Shown here in pieces: positions 47,295 to 57,711 of a stretch of 64,000 nt of DNA. The stretch's first letter is position 1. Every line of letters begins with the position of its first letter. This stretch comes from Planctomycetaceae bacterium (GTDB lineage Bacteria; Planctomycetota; Planctomycetia; Planctomycetales; Planctomycetaceae). A program made the position numbers and the translations under genes. The notes under the pieces are model-generated. The model was not told the DNA's origin and did not search any database. It saw only the letters and a program-made list of their open reading frames with translations. The stretch is taken from NCBI GenBank assembly GCA_041398785.1, contig JAWKUA010000023.1:53848-117847 (forward strand). Direction: 5' to 3'.

Positions 47295-48736
47295 TCAGAA
47301 CGTTCGCAACTGATTCGCGACCGTGCGAGCATCGAGTTCCGCCGACCATTCGCTGACCGCTGACTGCATTCGTTCGCGGTCAAGGTCGTCCGGCTGACAT
47401 TCGACCAGCGCCTGCTGCAGAATTCGGATCGCTTCGCGCTGCTGGCCGTTGTCGTAGTGAGTCAGCGCCAACTGCATGCGAACCACCGGAAGCTGCGGAA
47501 CGTGCTGCATCGTGTGGTTCCACAGTGACTGAGAATTCTGCCAGACCGGAAGATGCTGGCTGGTCATGACCAGATACGCGGCGGTCGCTGCCAGAGCGGT
47601 CGACCACTTCAGTCCGCTGACGAAGGGTCGTACGAGTTCGCTGACCGGATGAACGTTCACGCTCAGCAGCCGCTGCAGTGCTGAGGCCACGACGGCGAAG
47701 ACTGCGATGCACGGCAGGTACAAATAGCGGTCATTCATCAGCGTCGTGATTTTGAAGAAGTTCAGCACCGGCAGCAGCAGAAACGCAAACGTCAAAGCCG
47801 CAAACAGCAGCAGGGGCGACTGTTTCCGGAACCGCCAGATTCCGAACCCAACCGCCGCCCAGCTCAGTCCCGCCAGCACAACCTGCGGCAGAATTCCGCG
47901 GGTCGGCGGGTCGTACAGCACACAAATCCGCCGGCCACGCCAGCATCGCCGTATTTCCACAGGATGACCTCGTCGACGGCCAGAATCTGCAGCAGGTTCA
48001 GATCCAGGTGGCTGCGGACTCCGCCCATCACGCTGTGCTGCGACGACATCGTCTGCAACAGCAACAGCACGGCCATTAGCCCCGGCACAAACTGCCGGAC
48101 CAGCGAATCGGAAAACCGCTGCCGGCGGACGAACACGTCGTAGCAGAGCACAATTGCCGGAACGACGACCGCCAGAGCCTTCGACAACAGCGCCGCGGCC
48201 AGCCAGAAGATGAACCACGCGTCGTGCTTCGGCTGTGGTTCCGAGCGCAGTCTGACGATCAATGCGGCCAGCATGAACGTCGCCGACAGCAGGCCCTTGC
48301 GAGACGAAATCCAGGCAACGGTTTCGATCTGCACCGGATGCACCAGAAACAGCGCCGCCGTTGTCCAGGCAGCGAACCGGCTGCCGGTCAATTGACGCAC
48401 CAGCAGCAGCACCAGAATTCCGTTCAGCAGGTGCAGCAGCACGTTCGTGGCGTGGTAGCCGCAGGGATTCATGCCCCACAGCGTGTGATCAATCAGCAGC
48501 GTGAAGATCGTCAGGGGTGCGTAATTTCGCGTGACCGTTTCAGTGGCGACACCTTTCAGATTCGACAGCGACCAGCTTTTGATCAGGTTGTTGTGCCAGA
48601 CGTAAGCCGGGTCGTCCCAGTTGACGAAGTCAAACCAGACCGACGGCCAGAACGCGGCCAGTCCGACCGCGATCAGCGATGCGTACGCCCACCAGCGAAA
48701 CGAAAGGGGGTCCGAATCCACGGCAGCAGATTTCAT
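47295..48736 (-). CDS. TMTC/PMT-like multi-pass membrane protein, one frameshift
   Basis: About 480 residues from the ATG at 48736. The N-terminal part (WWAYASLIAVGLAAFWPSVWFDFVNWDDPAYVWHN) has the NWDD acidic pair in the first loop that marks TMTC-type and GT-C mannosyltransferase-like proteins; around ten helices follow, then a TPR-like C-terminal helix pair (RMQLALTHYDNGQQREAIRILQQAL). Near 47925 the frame changes: ...GDAGVAGGFVC in one frame, VLYDPPTRGILPQVVLAGLSW in the next. This is likely an indel error. Proteins of this type are frequent in planctomycetes, with untested glycosyltransferase activity. Confidence 0.8.
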
Positions 48737-49008
48737 GGCGGCAGACCTTATCTTGAACCAGCGACCACGTTCGGGACAGAAACCGGGTCCTGACAACGGA
48801 GCAGCAACACGTCCGCAAGTCTGGCTCACGAAATCGCTCGGCACGTTGCCAAAACGCAACGTCCCGGTATTCTCTGACCGCGAAAGACACCGCGATCGCT
48901 GCAACCGCTGGAATCGGAACGGTGATCGGCCGGGAATCTCCGGCCGCACTTCGCCCCGATTCGGACAATGCACACGCAGCAACCGGCGATAGCCATCAGG
49001 ACGACGCC

Positions 49009-49848
49009 ATGCGCATCGATGCTCATCAGCACTTCTGGAACCTGAGTCTTCCGTTCAATTACGGCTGGCTGCGAACCGACGACCACCAGGCGATCTGCCG
49101 CGACTATCTGCCGGGAGATCTGAAACCGCATCTGGCCGCGACCGGCGTGCAGAAATCTGTCTTCGTGCAGACTCAGCATGACCTTGACGAAACTCGCTGG
49201 GCCCTGAGCCTGGCAGACGAAAACGACTTCGTCGCCGGCATCGTCGGTTGGGTCGATCTGGCCTCCGACGAATGTGCAGATCAGCTTGCCGAGTTTTCAG
49301 GCCACCCGAAGTTCGTCGGCATTCGGCATGTCACTCAGGACGAACCCGATGACGATTTTATTGTGCGGCCCGATGTCATTCAGGGACTGAAGGTGCTGCA
49401 GCAGCACAGGGTGCCGTTCGACCTGTTGTTCTACGCGAAGCACCTGAAACACGCTGAAACGCTGGGTCGGGAACTGCCCGAACTGCCGATGGTGATCGAT
49501 CACCTGGCGAAGCCAAAGATCAAAGCCGGCATCACGGCCGGATGGATCGACGACCTGAAGGCAGCGTCGAAGTTCCCCAACATCTTCTGCAAGCTGAGCG
49601 GTATGGTCACCGAAGCAGACTGGACGAACTGGCGACCGGCTGACCTGCGACCGTACGTCGACGCCGCACTGGAAGCGTTTGGTCCGGACCGCTGTATGTT
49701 CGGCAGCGACTGGCCGGTGTGCGAACTGGCGGCCACGTATGAACAGGTCCACGGCGCGCTGGAGGAACTGTCAGGCGACCTTTCTGACTCCGAACGCGAC
49801 CGAATCTTCGGCGGCACGGCGACGGAATTTTATGGCTTGGAAGTCTGA
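49009..49848 (+). CDS. Amidohydrolase-family lactonase-like protein
   Basis: 279 residues from the ATG at 49009. The start MRIDAHQHFWNLSLPFNYGWL with the HxH metal motif, a central MVIDHLAKPKI, and DRCMFGSDWPVCEL near the C-terminus place it in the amidohydrolase-2 group with L-fucono-1,5-lactonase, L-rhamnono-lactonase and 2-pyrone-4,6-dicarboxylate lactonase. It likely opens a sugar lactone in deoxysugar breakdown, which fits a sulfatase-bearing, algal-polysaccharide-degrading lifestyle, but no other pathway genes are adjacent. Confidence 0.9.
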   Translation: MRIDAHQHFWNLSLPFNYGWLRTDDHQAICRDYLPGDLKPHLAATGVQKSVFVQTQHDLDETRWALSLADENDFVAGIVGWVDLASDECADQLAEFSGHPKFVGIRHVTQDEPDDDFIVRPDVIQGLKVLQQHRVPFDLLFYAKHLKHAETLGRELPELPMVIDHLAKPKIKAGITAGWIDDLKAASKFPNIFCKLSGMVTEADWTNWRPADLRPYVDAALEAFGPDRCMFGSDWPVCELAATYEQVHGALEELSGDLSDSERDRIFGGTATEFYGLEV

Positions 49849-49863
49849 ACGCACCGGCCGAAG

Positions 49864-51378
49864 TCAGACGCGCATCAGTGCCAGGGACAGCTTGTCGAAA
49901 TTCCGAATCAGCGCCTCGGCAGGCAAATCGCCCGAAAAAATGCCGTCCGCGTCCTCCCGTGCTGCGCTCGCAATCCGGTCTGCGTCCGACGGGTGCGTAT
50001 CCAGCAATCCGGTCTTTGCTTTCTCCATTCGTCGTCGCACGCGTTTTTCATCCATTTCATTCAGTGTGTCGCAGTACGCCAGAAACTCGCGGATCGGATT
50101 GGGCGACGCGGACTGTGCAGCGGGCGCGAACCGCTTGTGCCTGAAGAATTGGCCAAGTCCGTAGTTCAGCCAGTTGAGCCGCAAGCACGTTGATTCAAAC
50201 GTCTTACTGCCGACAAGGCGCACTTCGTGACGATCAGCGTCGTATTCCATCTGCCGCATCAGCCAGCAGGTGAGTGCGTGGCTGAGCATCATGAAGCACC
50301 ACAACACACCGCGACTGAAGAACACCGCCATGCGGGCAACATAGAATATCCAGCCGATACGAATGTCAACCTCTTCACTCATTTCAACCAGCCACTGGTC
50401 CCACTGGTCGCGCGTATAGACAACTCGCGCGAACCAGAAGTTGATGGATCTCACCACCCACGACACGCGCATGGCGGCTCCCTGACTGAAGTGCCCGAAC
50501 TCGTGCGCCAGAATGCCTGCAACCTGCTGCAGGTTCATACCGGCGAGCAGCGGCAGGCCGATTGACAACGTCAGATCCGAACCGAACAGACCCTTCAGTC
50601 CATTGCCGAAGCCGGCTGAAGCATTGACGTCGAACGTCACCCGAATGACGGATGGCCTGGGAGCATGCACGGCGTCGCAGACCTTATCGACGAATTCGAA
50701 CAGCAACGGTTGTCCGGCCCGGTTCAGTGAGGTGCGGCGTTCGTCGCGGACGGATCGCGCCAGCAGCGGCTTCAGCATAAACAGGACGGTAATCGAACCG
50801 GCAATGATCGGGGCCACATACGCCATCACAGCCAGAATTCGTCCGCGTCCATACCCCATGGATGCTATGTGAGTGTTCTCGGTGGCGTGCCAGAAGACTC
50901 CCCAGCCCGCCAGGCCGATCAGGGCGACGTAAAGCACTGGCAGCACGACGACGAATATCGCTACACCGATGACTCCGATACGATAAAGCATTGTTCGCCG
51001 GACAGGTTTGATCTTCCCGGTGAAGGCACCCAGCACTTGTTCTTCCAGCCGGGCCTTGCGATCTGCGGAAGACTCCAGCCAGGATTTTGCGGACAGCGCT
51101 GGCTTCTTCGGAAGCCGCTGGCTCCGTCGCGACGGTGCAGGCAGATCCGCTGCTGCCGGATCGTCGGAGACCGGCTGCGCTGTCCGGCGCTTTGTGGCGG
51201 CGACAGATCGCTCACTCGGCTGCGCGACACGCTGCTGCTGTCCCGGCGAAGGAGACCCGGGCGTATTTGGAACCTGAACCCTGCCGCCGCAACCGGGACA
51301 CGTTCCGCGTTTTCCCGCACTGTTGTCGCCGACGCGGATACGTTTTCCACAGTCCGGACAAGTGAAGTGAATGCTCAT
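49864..51378 (-). CDS. M48-family membrane metalloprotease with N-terminal zinc ribbon
   Basis: 504 residues from the ATG at 51378. Order: zinc ribbon (FTCPDCGKRIRVGDNSAGKRGTCPGCGG, four Cys), a disordered linker to about residue 115, two or more membrane helices, then the M48 (Ste24/HtpX-like) domain with the zinc motif GILAHEFGHFSQG and further membrane helices. The third zinc ligand probably lies in MEYDADRHEVRLVG. The N-terminal zinc ribbon plus linker is a common planctomycete add-on. It lies 5 bases downstream of the sulfatase stop, so the two are cotranscribed. Confidence 0.9.
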   Translation of the reverse strand: MSIHFTCPDCGKRIRVGDNSAGKRGTCPGCGGRVQVPNTPGSPSPGQQQRVAQPSERSVAATKRRTAQPVSDDPAAADLPAPSRRSQRLPKKPALSAKSWLESSADRKARLEEQVLGAFTGKIKPVRRTMLYRIGVIGVAIFVVVLPVLYVALIGLAGWGVFWHATENTHIASMGYGRGRILAVMAYVAPIIAGSITVLFMLKPLLARSVRDERRTSLNRAGQPLLFEFVDKVCDAVHAPRPSVIRVTFDVNASAGFGNGLKGLFGSDLTLSIGLPLLAGMNLQQVAGILAHEFGHFSQGAAMRVSWVVRSINFWFARVVYTRDQWDQWLVEMSEEVDIRIGWIFYVARMAVFFSRGVLWCFMMLSHALTCWLMRQMEYDADRHEVRLVGSKTFESTCLRLNWLNYGLGQFFRHKRFAPAAQSASPNPIREFLAYCDTLNEMDEKRVRRRMEKAKTGLLDTHPSDADRIASAAREDADGIFSGDLPAEALIRNFDKLSLALMRV

Positions 51379-51383
51379 TGAGT

Positions 51384-53039
51384 CTACGCGCCGGGACGGT
51401 ATTTCTTCTGCCACTCCTCAGGCATCTCGCTCATGTCCGTGTCGTCTTTGTATTTCTCCCGCAGCACTTCCAGGTCATTTCTCAGCGACTGAATCACGTC
51501 CTGGTAGTCCGGATTGGCGTATTCATTGGAAACCTCGTCCGGATCCTTTTCCAGATCATAGAACTCCCATTCATCAAACTGATAAAAGTGCATCAGTTTG
51601 TAACGGTTCGTGCGAATGCCATTGTGCCGCGCGACCATGTGGACGCTGGGGTATTCAAAGTAGTGATAATAGATCGCCTCCCGCCAGTCCTGGGGAGTCT
51701 GCCCCTTCAACAGCGGAACCAGTGACCGGCCCTGCATGTCGGACGGAATTTCCGCGTTCGCCATGTTGAGAAACGTTTCCGCGTAATCCAGATTCTGAAC
51801 CAGATCCGTGTTCACGCTGCCGGGATCGGTCACTCCCGGCCACTTCACGATCAGTGGCATCTTCAGTGACTCTTCGTACATCCAGCGTTTGTCGTACCAG
51901 CCGTGATCGCCCAGGTAGAAACCCTGGTCAGAACAATAGATGACGACCGTGTTGTCGCTCAGACCGTTTTCTTCCAGGAATGCCATGATTTGCCCGACGC
52001 TGTCGTCGACGCCTCGAACGCACCGAAGATAGTTGCGGATATAGCGGTGGTACTTCCACCGAACCAGTTCGTTTCCGGTCAGTTTCAGCTTCCGCAATTC
52101 GTTGTTTTTTGGCTCGAATGCGGCGTCCCAGTCGGCTCGCTGCGTTGGCGTCAGTTTGGCCAGATTGCGCTGACCGGATTTGTCAGTCGCCCGCTGAGCG
52201 ACCGCGTCGACGGAAAGGTCCGGCCCGAAACAATCGGACACCAGGTTCATATGCCGGTCGATTTCCATTTCCTGAAACCGAGCCGGGCTGGCATTATCCG
52301 TCCACTTGTCGAACAGAGTCGGAGGTTCCGGAATGTCGATGTCGTCATACAGCGTCAGGTGTCGCAGCGGCGGCATCCAGGTGCGATGAGGAGCCTTGTG
52401 CTGGCACATCAGCATGAACGGCTTGTCTCCGCGGCTGTTTTGCTTCAGCCAGTCAATCGCCAGATCGGTAACAATATCCGTGCAATACCCTTCGATGACT
52501 TCGCGCCCGTCCGGTCCCAAAAACGCCGGGTTGTAGTAGTCACCCTGACCGGGCAGCACCTTCCAATAATCGAAGCCCTGGGGATCCGTTCCCAAATGCC
52601 ACTTGCCAATCATCGCTGTTGCATAACCTGCCTTCTGCAACAGCTTGGGAAACGTCTGCTGGTCTCCGTTAAATTTGTTTCCGTTGTCGCGGAAACCGTT
52701 CAGATGGCTGTGTTTGCCGGTCTGAATGACGGCTCGACTGGGTCCACAAATGCTGTTGGTGCAAAAGCTGTTGCGAAACAGCATGCCCTGCGACGCCAGC
52801 CTGTCGATGTTCGGCGTCGGGTTCACATCCTTCAGCCAGCCTTCGTATGCCCCGATGGCGTGAGGAGCGTGGTCGTCGGAAAAGATGAAGACGATGTTCG
52901 GCCGCGCGGTTCGCGACTGGTCGGTTGCGGCGGAGCTGGTGGCGGCTGAACTGACAACGGCGGGACCAGCGGGTTCGGCGGCATTCGCAGTGACTGCAAT
53001 GGCCAGGCAAAGCAACGGGAAAACAAAGCGGCATTTCAT
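51384..53039 (-). CDS. Type I sulfatase
   Basis: 551 residues from the ATG at 53039. Signal peptide (FVFPLLCLAIAVTANAA), then RPNIVFIFSDDHAPH (two metal-binding Asp), and the nucleophile site CGPSR at Cys98, which the formylglycine-generating enzyme converts. TAMIGKWHLGTDPQGFDYW and CSDQGFYLGDHGWYDKRWMYEESLKMPLIV follow. Such exported sulfatases take sulfate from algal or other sulfated polysaccharides. The last 100 residues (DWEFYDLEKDPDEVSNEYANP) match the standard domain end. The specific substrate is unknown. Confidence 0.96.
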   Translation of the reverse strand: MKCRFVFPLLCLAIAVTANAAEPAGPAVVSSAATSSAATDQSRTARPNIVFIFSDDHAPHAIGAYEGWLKDVNPTPNIDRLASQGMLFRNSFCTNSICGPSRAVIQTGKHSHLNGFRDNGNKFNGDQQTFPKLLQKAGYATAMIGKWHLGTDPQGFDYWKVLPGQGDYYNPAFLGPDGREVIEGYCTDIVTDLAIDWLKQNSRGDKPFMLMCQHKAPHRTWMPPLRHLTLYDDIDIPEPPTLFDKWTDNASPARFQEMEIDRHMNLVSDCFGPDLSVDAVAQRATDKSGQRNLAKLTPTQRADWDAAFEPKNNELRKLKLTGNELVRWKYHRYIRNYLRCVRGVDDSVGQIMAFLEENGLSDNTVVIYCSDQGFYLGDHGWYDKRWMYEESLKMPLIVKWPGVTDPGSVNTDLVQNLDYAETFLNMANAEIPSDMQGRSLVPLLKGQTPQDWREAIYYHYFEYPSVHMVARHNGIRTNRYKLMHFYQFDEWEFYDLEKDPDEVSNEYANPDYQDVIQSLRNDLEVLREKYKDDTDMSEMPEEWQKKYRPGA

Positions 53040-53413
53040 GAGCGGATCCCTGACTGGTAAGTCGTCTTCGAAAACGGTCATCTGACGACGACCGGAGCTG
53101 CCGCATCTTCCCCGCTGACGACATCTCGCGTCAACCTGGTGGCAACTTCCGTTCGATCGCCCCGGGTCCCACATCTTCGAAGAAGTTGTGCGGCGCAGTC
53201 GTCGGAAAGCGTCTTGAAGCGTCCAGCCTGCATCCTCGGTCGGATTCCGCAATGGCCGTCCCTCAGCAAGTTCCGATCGCTGCGCGACACGCCTTGTGCG
53301 AAGACGTGCTACCCGTCGGCTGCCTGGCTCGAGCACGCGCGTCGCAGCGCGGGCCGCGTCGTCACGTGCGGCGACCGCGCATCGGCATTCATCAATTCAC
53401 GCCTGGCAGATCG
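53040..53413. other. Intergenic region, nothing recognised
   Basis: About 375 bases between the sulfatase start and the end of the nucleotidyltransferase gene. ORFs are artefacts. It should contain the sulfatase promoter. A terminator for the nonulosonate operon was looked for near 53380-53413 but none is convincing. Confidence 0.35.
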
Positions 53414-54475
53414 TTAGGCAGCCCAGCGTCGTTCGGTCACGTCCTTCTGGGCCTGCTGGAAGTCATCGGGCCGGCCGATGTCCAGCCAGTATTCCATGAT
53501 CGGATATCCGACGACAACATCGCCGTTCTTCAGCAGGGCGTCGATCAGGTCGGTCATGTCGTAGCGGCCGGATTCGGGTATCAGCCGTCGAGCGGCCGGT
53601 TCCAGCAGATAGATTCCGGCATTCACGAGAAAATCGAAGCGCGGCTTCTCTTTCAGCGCGCGGACATAGCCGCCGCTCGCCTCGACGACTCCGTACGGCA
53701 CCTGGACGTCATATTGTCGCACGGCAACCGTCAGCGCTGCGTTGTGTTCCTGATGGAATTTCAGCAATGACCGAAAATCCACTTTTGTCAGGATGTCACC
53801 GTTCATAACCAGCATCGGTTCGTCGGTGTCGTCCATCATCCGCAATGCGCCGGCAGTTCCCAGCGGCTGTTCTTCGCTGAAGTAGTTCAGTTCAACACCG
53901 AAACGATCACCGCTGCCGAAGTATCGGGTGATTTTCTCCGGCAGGTAGTGCGTTGTGACGTTGATACGATGAATGCCGGCCCTTTGCAGACCTTCGATGG
54001 TGCGTTCCATCAGCGGTTTTCCGCCGATCGGCAGCATTGGTTTGGGAGTGTCGTCCGTCAGCGGCTTCAATCGGGTTCCGAATCCGCCGGCCATGATGAC
54101 CGCCTGCATGGAGACTCGGGGAGCGATGAATTCTTCGCTGAATGCCAGTTCAGCCACGGTTCCGTCGCGGTTCAGCAGCGGCAGATGCCGGATGTCGGCA
54201 TTCACCATCAGTTCAATCTGAACGTCGCGCGGCGTGTTGACGGGGGCCGTGACGCATTTTCGGAAGGCAAGACTTTCGACGTCCTCGACTGCCGTGTCCA
54301 GGTTCGTTCCGTTCAGGATCGCGCGCCGAACGTCGCCGTCGGTGATCGTGCGAACGAAGCGATCGTTGTCATCCAGCAACAGCGCGATGCCGTGACCGCC
54401 ACGGTCAATGCATTCCATCACTTTCCGGATGGTCACTTCCTTCGTGACGCAAAGCTGCCTGACGTCCGGTGTCAT
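53414..54475 (-). CDS. CBS-domain nucleotidyltransferase (PtmE-like)
   Basis: 353 residues. Two CBS domains come first (about 1-115: RKVMECIDRGGHGIALLLDDNDRFVRTITDGDVRRAILNG), then a nucleotidyltransferase of the sugar-phosphate type with AVIMAGGFGTRLKPLTDDTPKPMLPIGGKPLMERTIEG and NGDILTKVDF. This fusion is seen in PtmE-like enzymes of legionaminic-acid loci, which make GDP-glucosamine. The ATG overlaps the stop of the NeuD-like gene by four bases. Confidence 0.88.
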   Translation of the reverse strand: MTPDVRQLCVTKEVTIRKVMECIDRGGHGIALLLDDNDRFVRTITDGDVRRAILNGTNLDTAVEDVESLAFRKCVTAPVNTPRDVQIELMVNADIRHLPLLNRDGTVAELAFSEEFIAPRVSMQAVIMAGGFGTRLKPLTDDTPKPMLPIGGKPLMERTIEGLQRAGIHRINVTTHYLPEKITRYFGSGDRFGVELNYFSEEQPLGTAGALRMMDDTDEPMLVMNGDILTKVDFRSLLKFHQEHNAALTVAVRQYDVQVPYGVVEASGGYVRALKEKPRFDFLVNAGIYLLEPAARRLIPESGRYDMTDLIDALLKNGDVVVGYPIMEYWLDIGRPDDFQQAQKDVTERRWAA

Positions 54476-55143
54476 GCCGCCGCACTTTCTGTGAGGGATC
54501 GGGCTCGAACTATCGGTCTGGCGGGAACTCCCGCAACGACGGCATCGGGCGGGACGTCCCGAATGACCACGGCTCCCGCGCCGACAATGGCTCGAGCGCC
54601 CACGGAGATGTTTTCCCTGATGACGGCTCCGGCACCGATGTGCGCCCCCATGCCGATGTGAACTCCGCCGGCCAGCACGGCTCGCGGAGCCACGTGAGCG
54701 TGCGGTTCGACCACGCAGTCGTGTTCGACGATTGCTGCCGTGTTGACGATGGCATTCGTGCGAACCTGCGCTGAAGCGTTGACGATGCTGCCAACGTGCA
54801 GTTGCGCACCTTCTTCGACGGTTGCATGAGGCGAAACCTGTGCCGAAGGATGGACCACGGTAAATGGCTGCAGCAGATGGCTTTCGGCGTTCTCAAACAG
54901 GCGCCGGCGCAATGCGCGCTGCAGCGGGCCTCCGACGGCAATTACGAAGGCGTCGACTCCTTCATCGATCATGTCACACAGGCAATCGTCGCCGCCGCGA
55001 ACGGGTACACCAAACAGTTCTGTGTTCCAGAGACCGGGGTCGCTGTCCAGAACGGCCCAGCACTGAGCCTGGTTGCCGGCCTGAATTGCGTCGATCACCA
55101 CGCGAGCGTGTCCGCCCGCACCAAAAAGAACGAGTTTTCGCAT
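54472..55143 (-). CDS. NeuD/PglD-like sugar O/N-acetyltransferase
   Basis: 223 residues from the ATG at 55143. A Rossmann-like N-terminal domain (KLVLFGAGGHARVVIDAI) precedes left-handed beta-helix turns (ATVEEGAQLHVGSIVNASAQV...HIGMGAHIGAGAVIRENISVGARAIVGAGAVV) closed by GVPARPIVR. The catalytic histidine is in IVEHDCVVEPHAHVAP. Relatives acetylate UDP-linked amino sugars (PglD) or sialic acids (NeuD). It is part of the nonulosonate operon. Confidence 0.9.
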   Translation of the reverse strand: MRKLVLFGAGGHARVVIDAIQAGNQAQCWAVLDSDPGLWNTELFGVPVRGGDDCLCDMIDEGVDAFVIAVGGPLQRALRRRLFENAESHLLQPFTVVHPSAQVSPHATVEEGAQLHVGSIVNASAQVRTNAIVNTAAIVEHDCVVEPHAHVAPRAVLAGGVHIGMGAHIGAGAVIRENISVGARAIVGAGAVVIRDVPPDAVVAGVPARPIVRARSLTESAAA

Positions 55144-55359
55144 GGAATTGTCAAACACTATTATCGAGAAGGAGGCTGGGCCTCGGGCTAAGAATGGAAT
55201 GCAGCGGCCAGGTGGTCATCATGATCCATGTCCGAAGACCGCACTGTCCGGAACTGGTTGTCGTCGCGAATTTCTATCGCTGTGCTTCACTGGGTTCTTT
55301 CGGGGATCCTCCATGCTGATTCGTGGTCGCAGGCTTCGTCTTCGAGAGAATGATGCGCG
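55144..55359. other. Gap inside the nonulosonate operon
   Basis: About 215 bases between the epimerase stop and the NeuD-like start, unusually long for an otherwise tightly packed operon. No ORF, terminator or repeat was found. It might hold an internal promoter. Confidence 0.3.
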
Positions 55360-56562
55360 TTACGCGGCGACTCGGCGACGCTGCGATTCGCGCTGCGAAT
55401 TCAGGTCTGCCGGCAGGTCACGGAACTGCTTCAGCATCAGCCGCTCATTCAGCGGCTCCGCTTTTAATCGACCGACGATCTTCTCAGACGCGGTCCCGTC
55501 TCCGTAGATGTTCGGCAGACTCTGGCAGCGCCGGCGAAATTCTGATGTCGTGGCCTGTCGAATCGCGCGGCGAATGGCGTCCGCGTTGCAGTCGACGTCG
55601 ATGATGTTGGCGGAACGCGGACGCCCCGCCTGACGCAGGCCGATGTTGACCACCGGCAGGCCGAACGACGCCGCTTCGATGATGCCACTGGAAGAATTGC
55701 CGACCATCGCCAGAGACTCGTTCATCAGGCTGAAGTACGCCTGCGTCCCCAGATTCTGAAACAGCACGGTTTCCGGACGGCGGCGGCAAAAATCTTCCAG
55801 CATCTGCACAATGACGGCATTGCCGGGATCGGCATTTGGCCGTGAAATCACGATCGGGCCGGCAAACACCTCAAGTCCCGCCAGCACTTCGCCAATCTGT
55901 TGTTCGGTTTGCTCGAACTGCAGCGTCACCGGATGAAACGTCAGCATCAGTGGCGGTTGCTGCAGCGACAGGCCGACGCGACGCTCCAGTTCGGCTCGAT
56001 CCAGCAGCGGCATCATTCGCAGGTTATCCAGCGCGGGAGCACCGCTGATTGTGATCCGCCACGGTTCTTCGCCGAGCTGTTCGATGCGACGGGCGTGTTC
56101 GCTGGTCGATGGAAAATGCAGATGACTGTACTTGGTGATCGCATGTCGGAAGGCGTCGTCAATGGCACCGTGAGTCACTTCGCCGCCGTGAATATGAGCG
56201 ATCGGAATCTGAAACGGCACGGCCGCCAGCGCCGCCGCGTGCATTTCGAAGCGATCACCCAGCACCAGCAGGATGTCCGGCCGGCATCGGTGAAACGCCT
56301 GGGCAAACCCGATCGTCCCCAGACCCATCGACTTCGCCACCGCGGCGGGAGTATCCGCCAGCAGGAGCATGTCGATGTTGTCGACGATGTCGAAACCGTC
56401 AGCCGTGATTTCGTCCAGGGTCGTTCCGTGATCCGCGCACAGGTGCGCTCCCGCGGCGATCACGTTCAGCTGCAGATCAGGGTCCTGCTGAATGTGGTTC
56501 AACACCGGACGGTAAATGCCCCAGTCCGATCGAGCTACAGTGACGGCGGCAATAGTTCTCAT
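55360..56562 (-). CDS. neuC: UDP-N-acetylglucosamine 2-epimerase, hydrolysing (NeuC/LegG type)
   Basis: 400 residues. This enzyme hydrolyses and epimerises UDP-GlcNAc (or a bacillosamine analogue) to ManNAc-type sugar, the precursor of nonulosonic acids. Typical blocks are VARSDWGIYRPVLNHI, LVLGDRFEMHAAALAA, HIHGGEVTHGAIDDAFRHAITK and MVGNSSSGIIEAASFGLPVVNIG. NeuC and LegG cannot be separated by eye. It overlaps neuB by four bases. Confidence 0.92.
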   Translation of the reverse strand: MRTIAAVTVARSDWGIYRPVLNHIQQDPDLQLNVIAAGAHLCADHGTTLDEITADGFDIVDNIDMLLLADTPAAVAKSMGLGTIGFAQAFHRCRPDILLVLGDRFEMHAAALAAVPFQIPIAHIHGGEVTHGAIDDAFRHAITKYSHLHFPSTSEHARRIEQLGEEPWRITISGAPALDNLRMMPLLDRAELERRVGLSLQQPPLMLTFHPVTLQFEQTEQQIGEVLAGLEVFAGPIVISRPNADPGNAVIVQMLEDFCRRRPETVLFQNLGTQAYFSLMNESLAMVGNSSSGIIEAASFGLPVVNIGLRQAGRPRSANIIDVDCNADAIRRAIRQATTSEFRRRCQSLPNIYGDGTASEKIVGRLKAEPLNERLMLKQFRDLPADLNSQRESQRRRVAA

Positions 56563-57615
56563 GCGATGTCCTCCAGCGTCAGCAGATGACCGGCGGGCAG
56601 GTCGGCGACAGCGCGGCGATGCAACAGGTGCGGCTTCATCGACGGAGGCAGCCCGGTTCCCGGCCGTTTGCAGGCAATCAGGTCCTCCCGCAGGACTGTT
56701 CCGGCGGAAATCGGCGACGTCGTTACCAGGCTTTTTCTCGCTGCGGCAGCCGTGTCACGTTCGCACGGAGCGGGTCGCTTCATTCCCGACCCCAGCGCTG
56801 ATTCGACGATGCGAACACCTTCGACCAGACGCTGCAGTTCGTCCGGTTCCAGTGACGCTTTGTGGTCGGGGCCGGGAAGGGAACGATCCAGAGTGAAGTG
56901 CTTTTCCAGGACGCACGCTCCGCGCCGCGGCCGCGAGTCCGACTTCGATTCCCAGTGTGTGATCTGAATACCCGACCGGTTTTCCGAATGCCGCTCGCAG
57001 AGTCTGCATGGCTCGCAGGTTGACGTCGGCGGGATTGGCCGGGTAGTCGCTGACGCAGTGGAGCAGGGCGAAGGCTTCGTTGCCGACGCCACGGATCGTG
57101 TCCACGGCGTCCTCGACTTCACCCAGACGACACATGCCGGTGGAGACGATCATCGGCCGACCAAATCCGGCCACCAGCTTCAGAAACGGCAGGTTGGTCA
57201 CTTCGCCGGACGGGATCTTGAAAACGGCGACATTTAGCTGGTCCAGCATTTCGGCGCTGGCTTCATCAAAGGGCGTGGACAGAAACAGCACACCGCGCTG
57301 CCGGCAGCGTTCGATCAGGCGGTGATGGTCGTCGCGCGATAGTTCCAGAGCCGACAGCATCTGCAACTGAGTCCGTCCTCCACCGGTGTTTCGCTGCTGG
57401 TAACTCGCCTGCGCCGCATGTTCGGTTGCGATGGCGGATGCTTTGAATGTCTGGAACTTCACGGCATCGGCACCGGCGTCGGCCGCGCAGTCGACGAGTT
57501 GCAAGGCGCGGTCGAGACTGCCGTTGTGGTTGACTCCCGCTTCGGCGATGACGAAGCATGGACAACCGTCGCCGATTCGCCGGCCGGCGATTTCGAATTC
57601 AGGTTGTGAAGTCAT
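56559..57615 (-). CDS. neuB: N-acetylneuraminate/nonulosonate synthase, one frameshift
   Basis: About 352 residues. It condenses an N-acyl hexosamine with phosphoenolpyruvate. The N-terminal TIM barrel shows CFVIAEAGVNHNGSLDRALQLVDCAADAGADAVKFQTFKA, IPSGEVTNLPFLK and VGYSDHTLGIEVGLAAAA. A frame change near 56930 moves RGACVLEKHFTLDRSLPGPDHKASLEP and the C-terminal SAF domain (RRAVADLPAGHLLTLEDIA) to another frame; one indel restores the family sequence. The start at 57615 (MTSQPEFE) is used. Confidence 0.92.
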
Positions 57616-57711
57616 CGTGTGACCTTCCATGGTCGACGAAATGAACGGTGATAGTTCCAAGCCGTTGCTGCAACGCTTCGACGGCCTCGGAGGGTCATCG
57701 AAAATCTTCCG

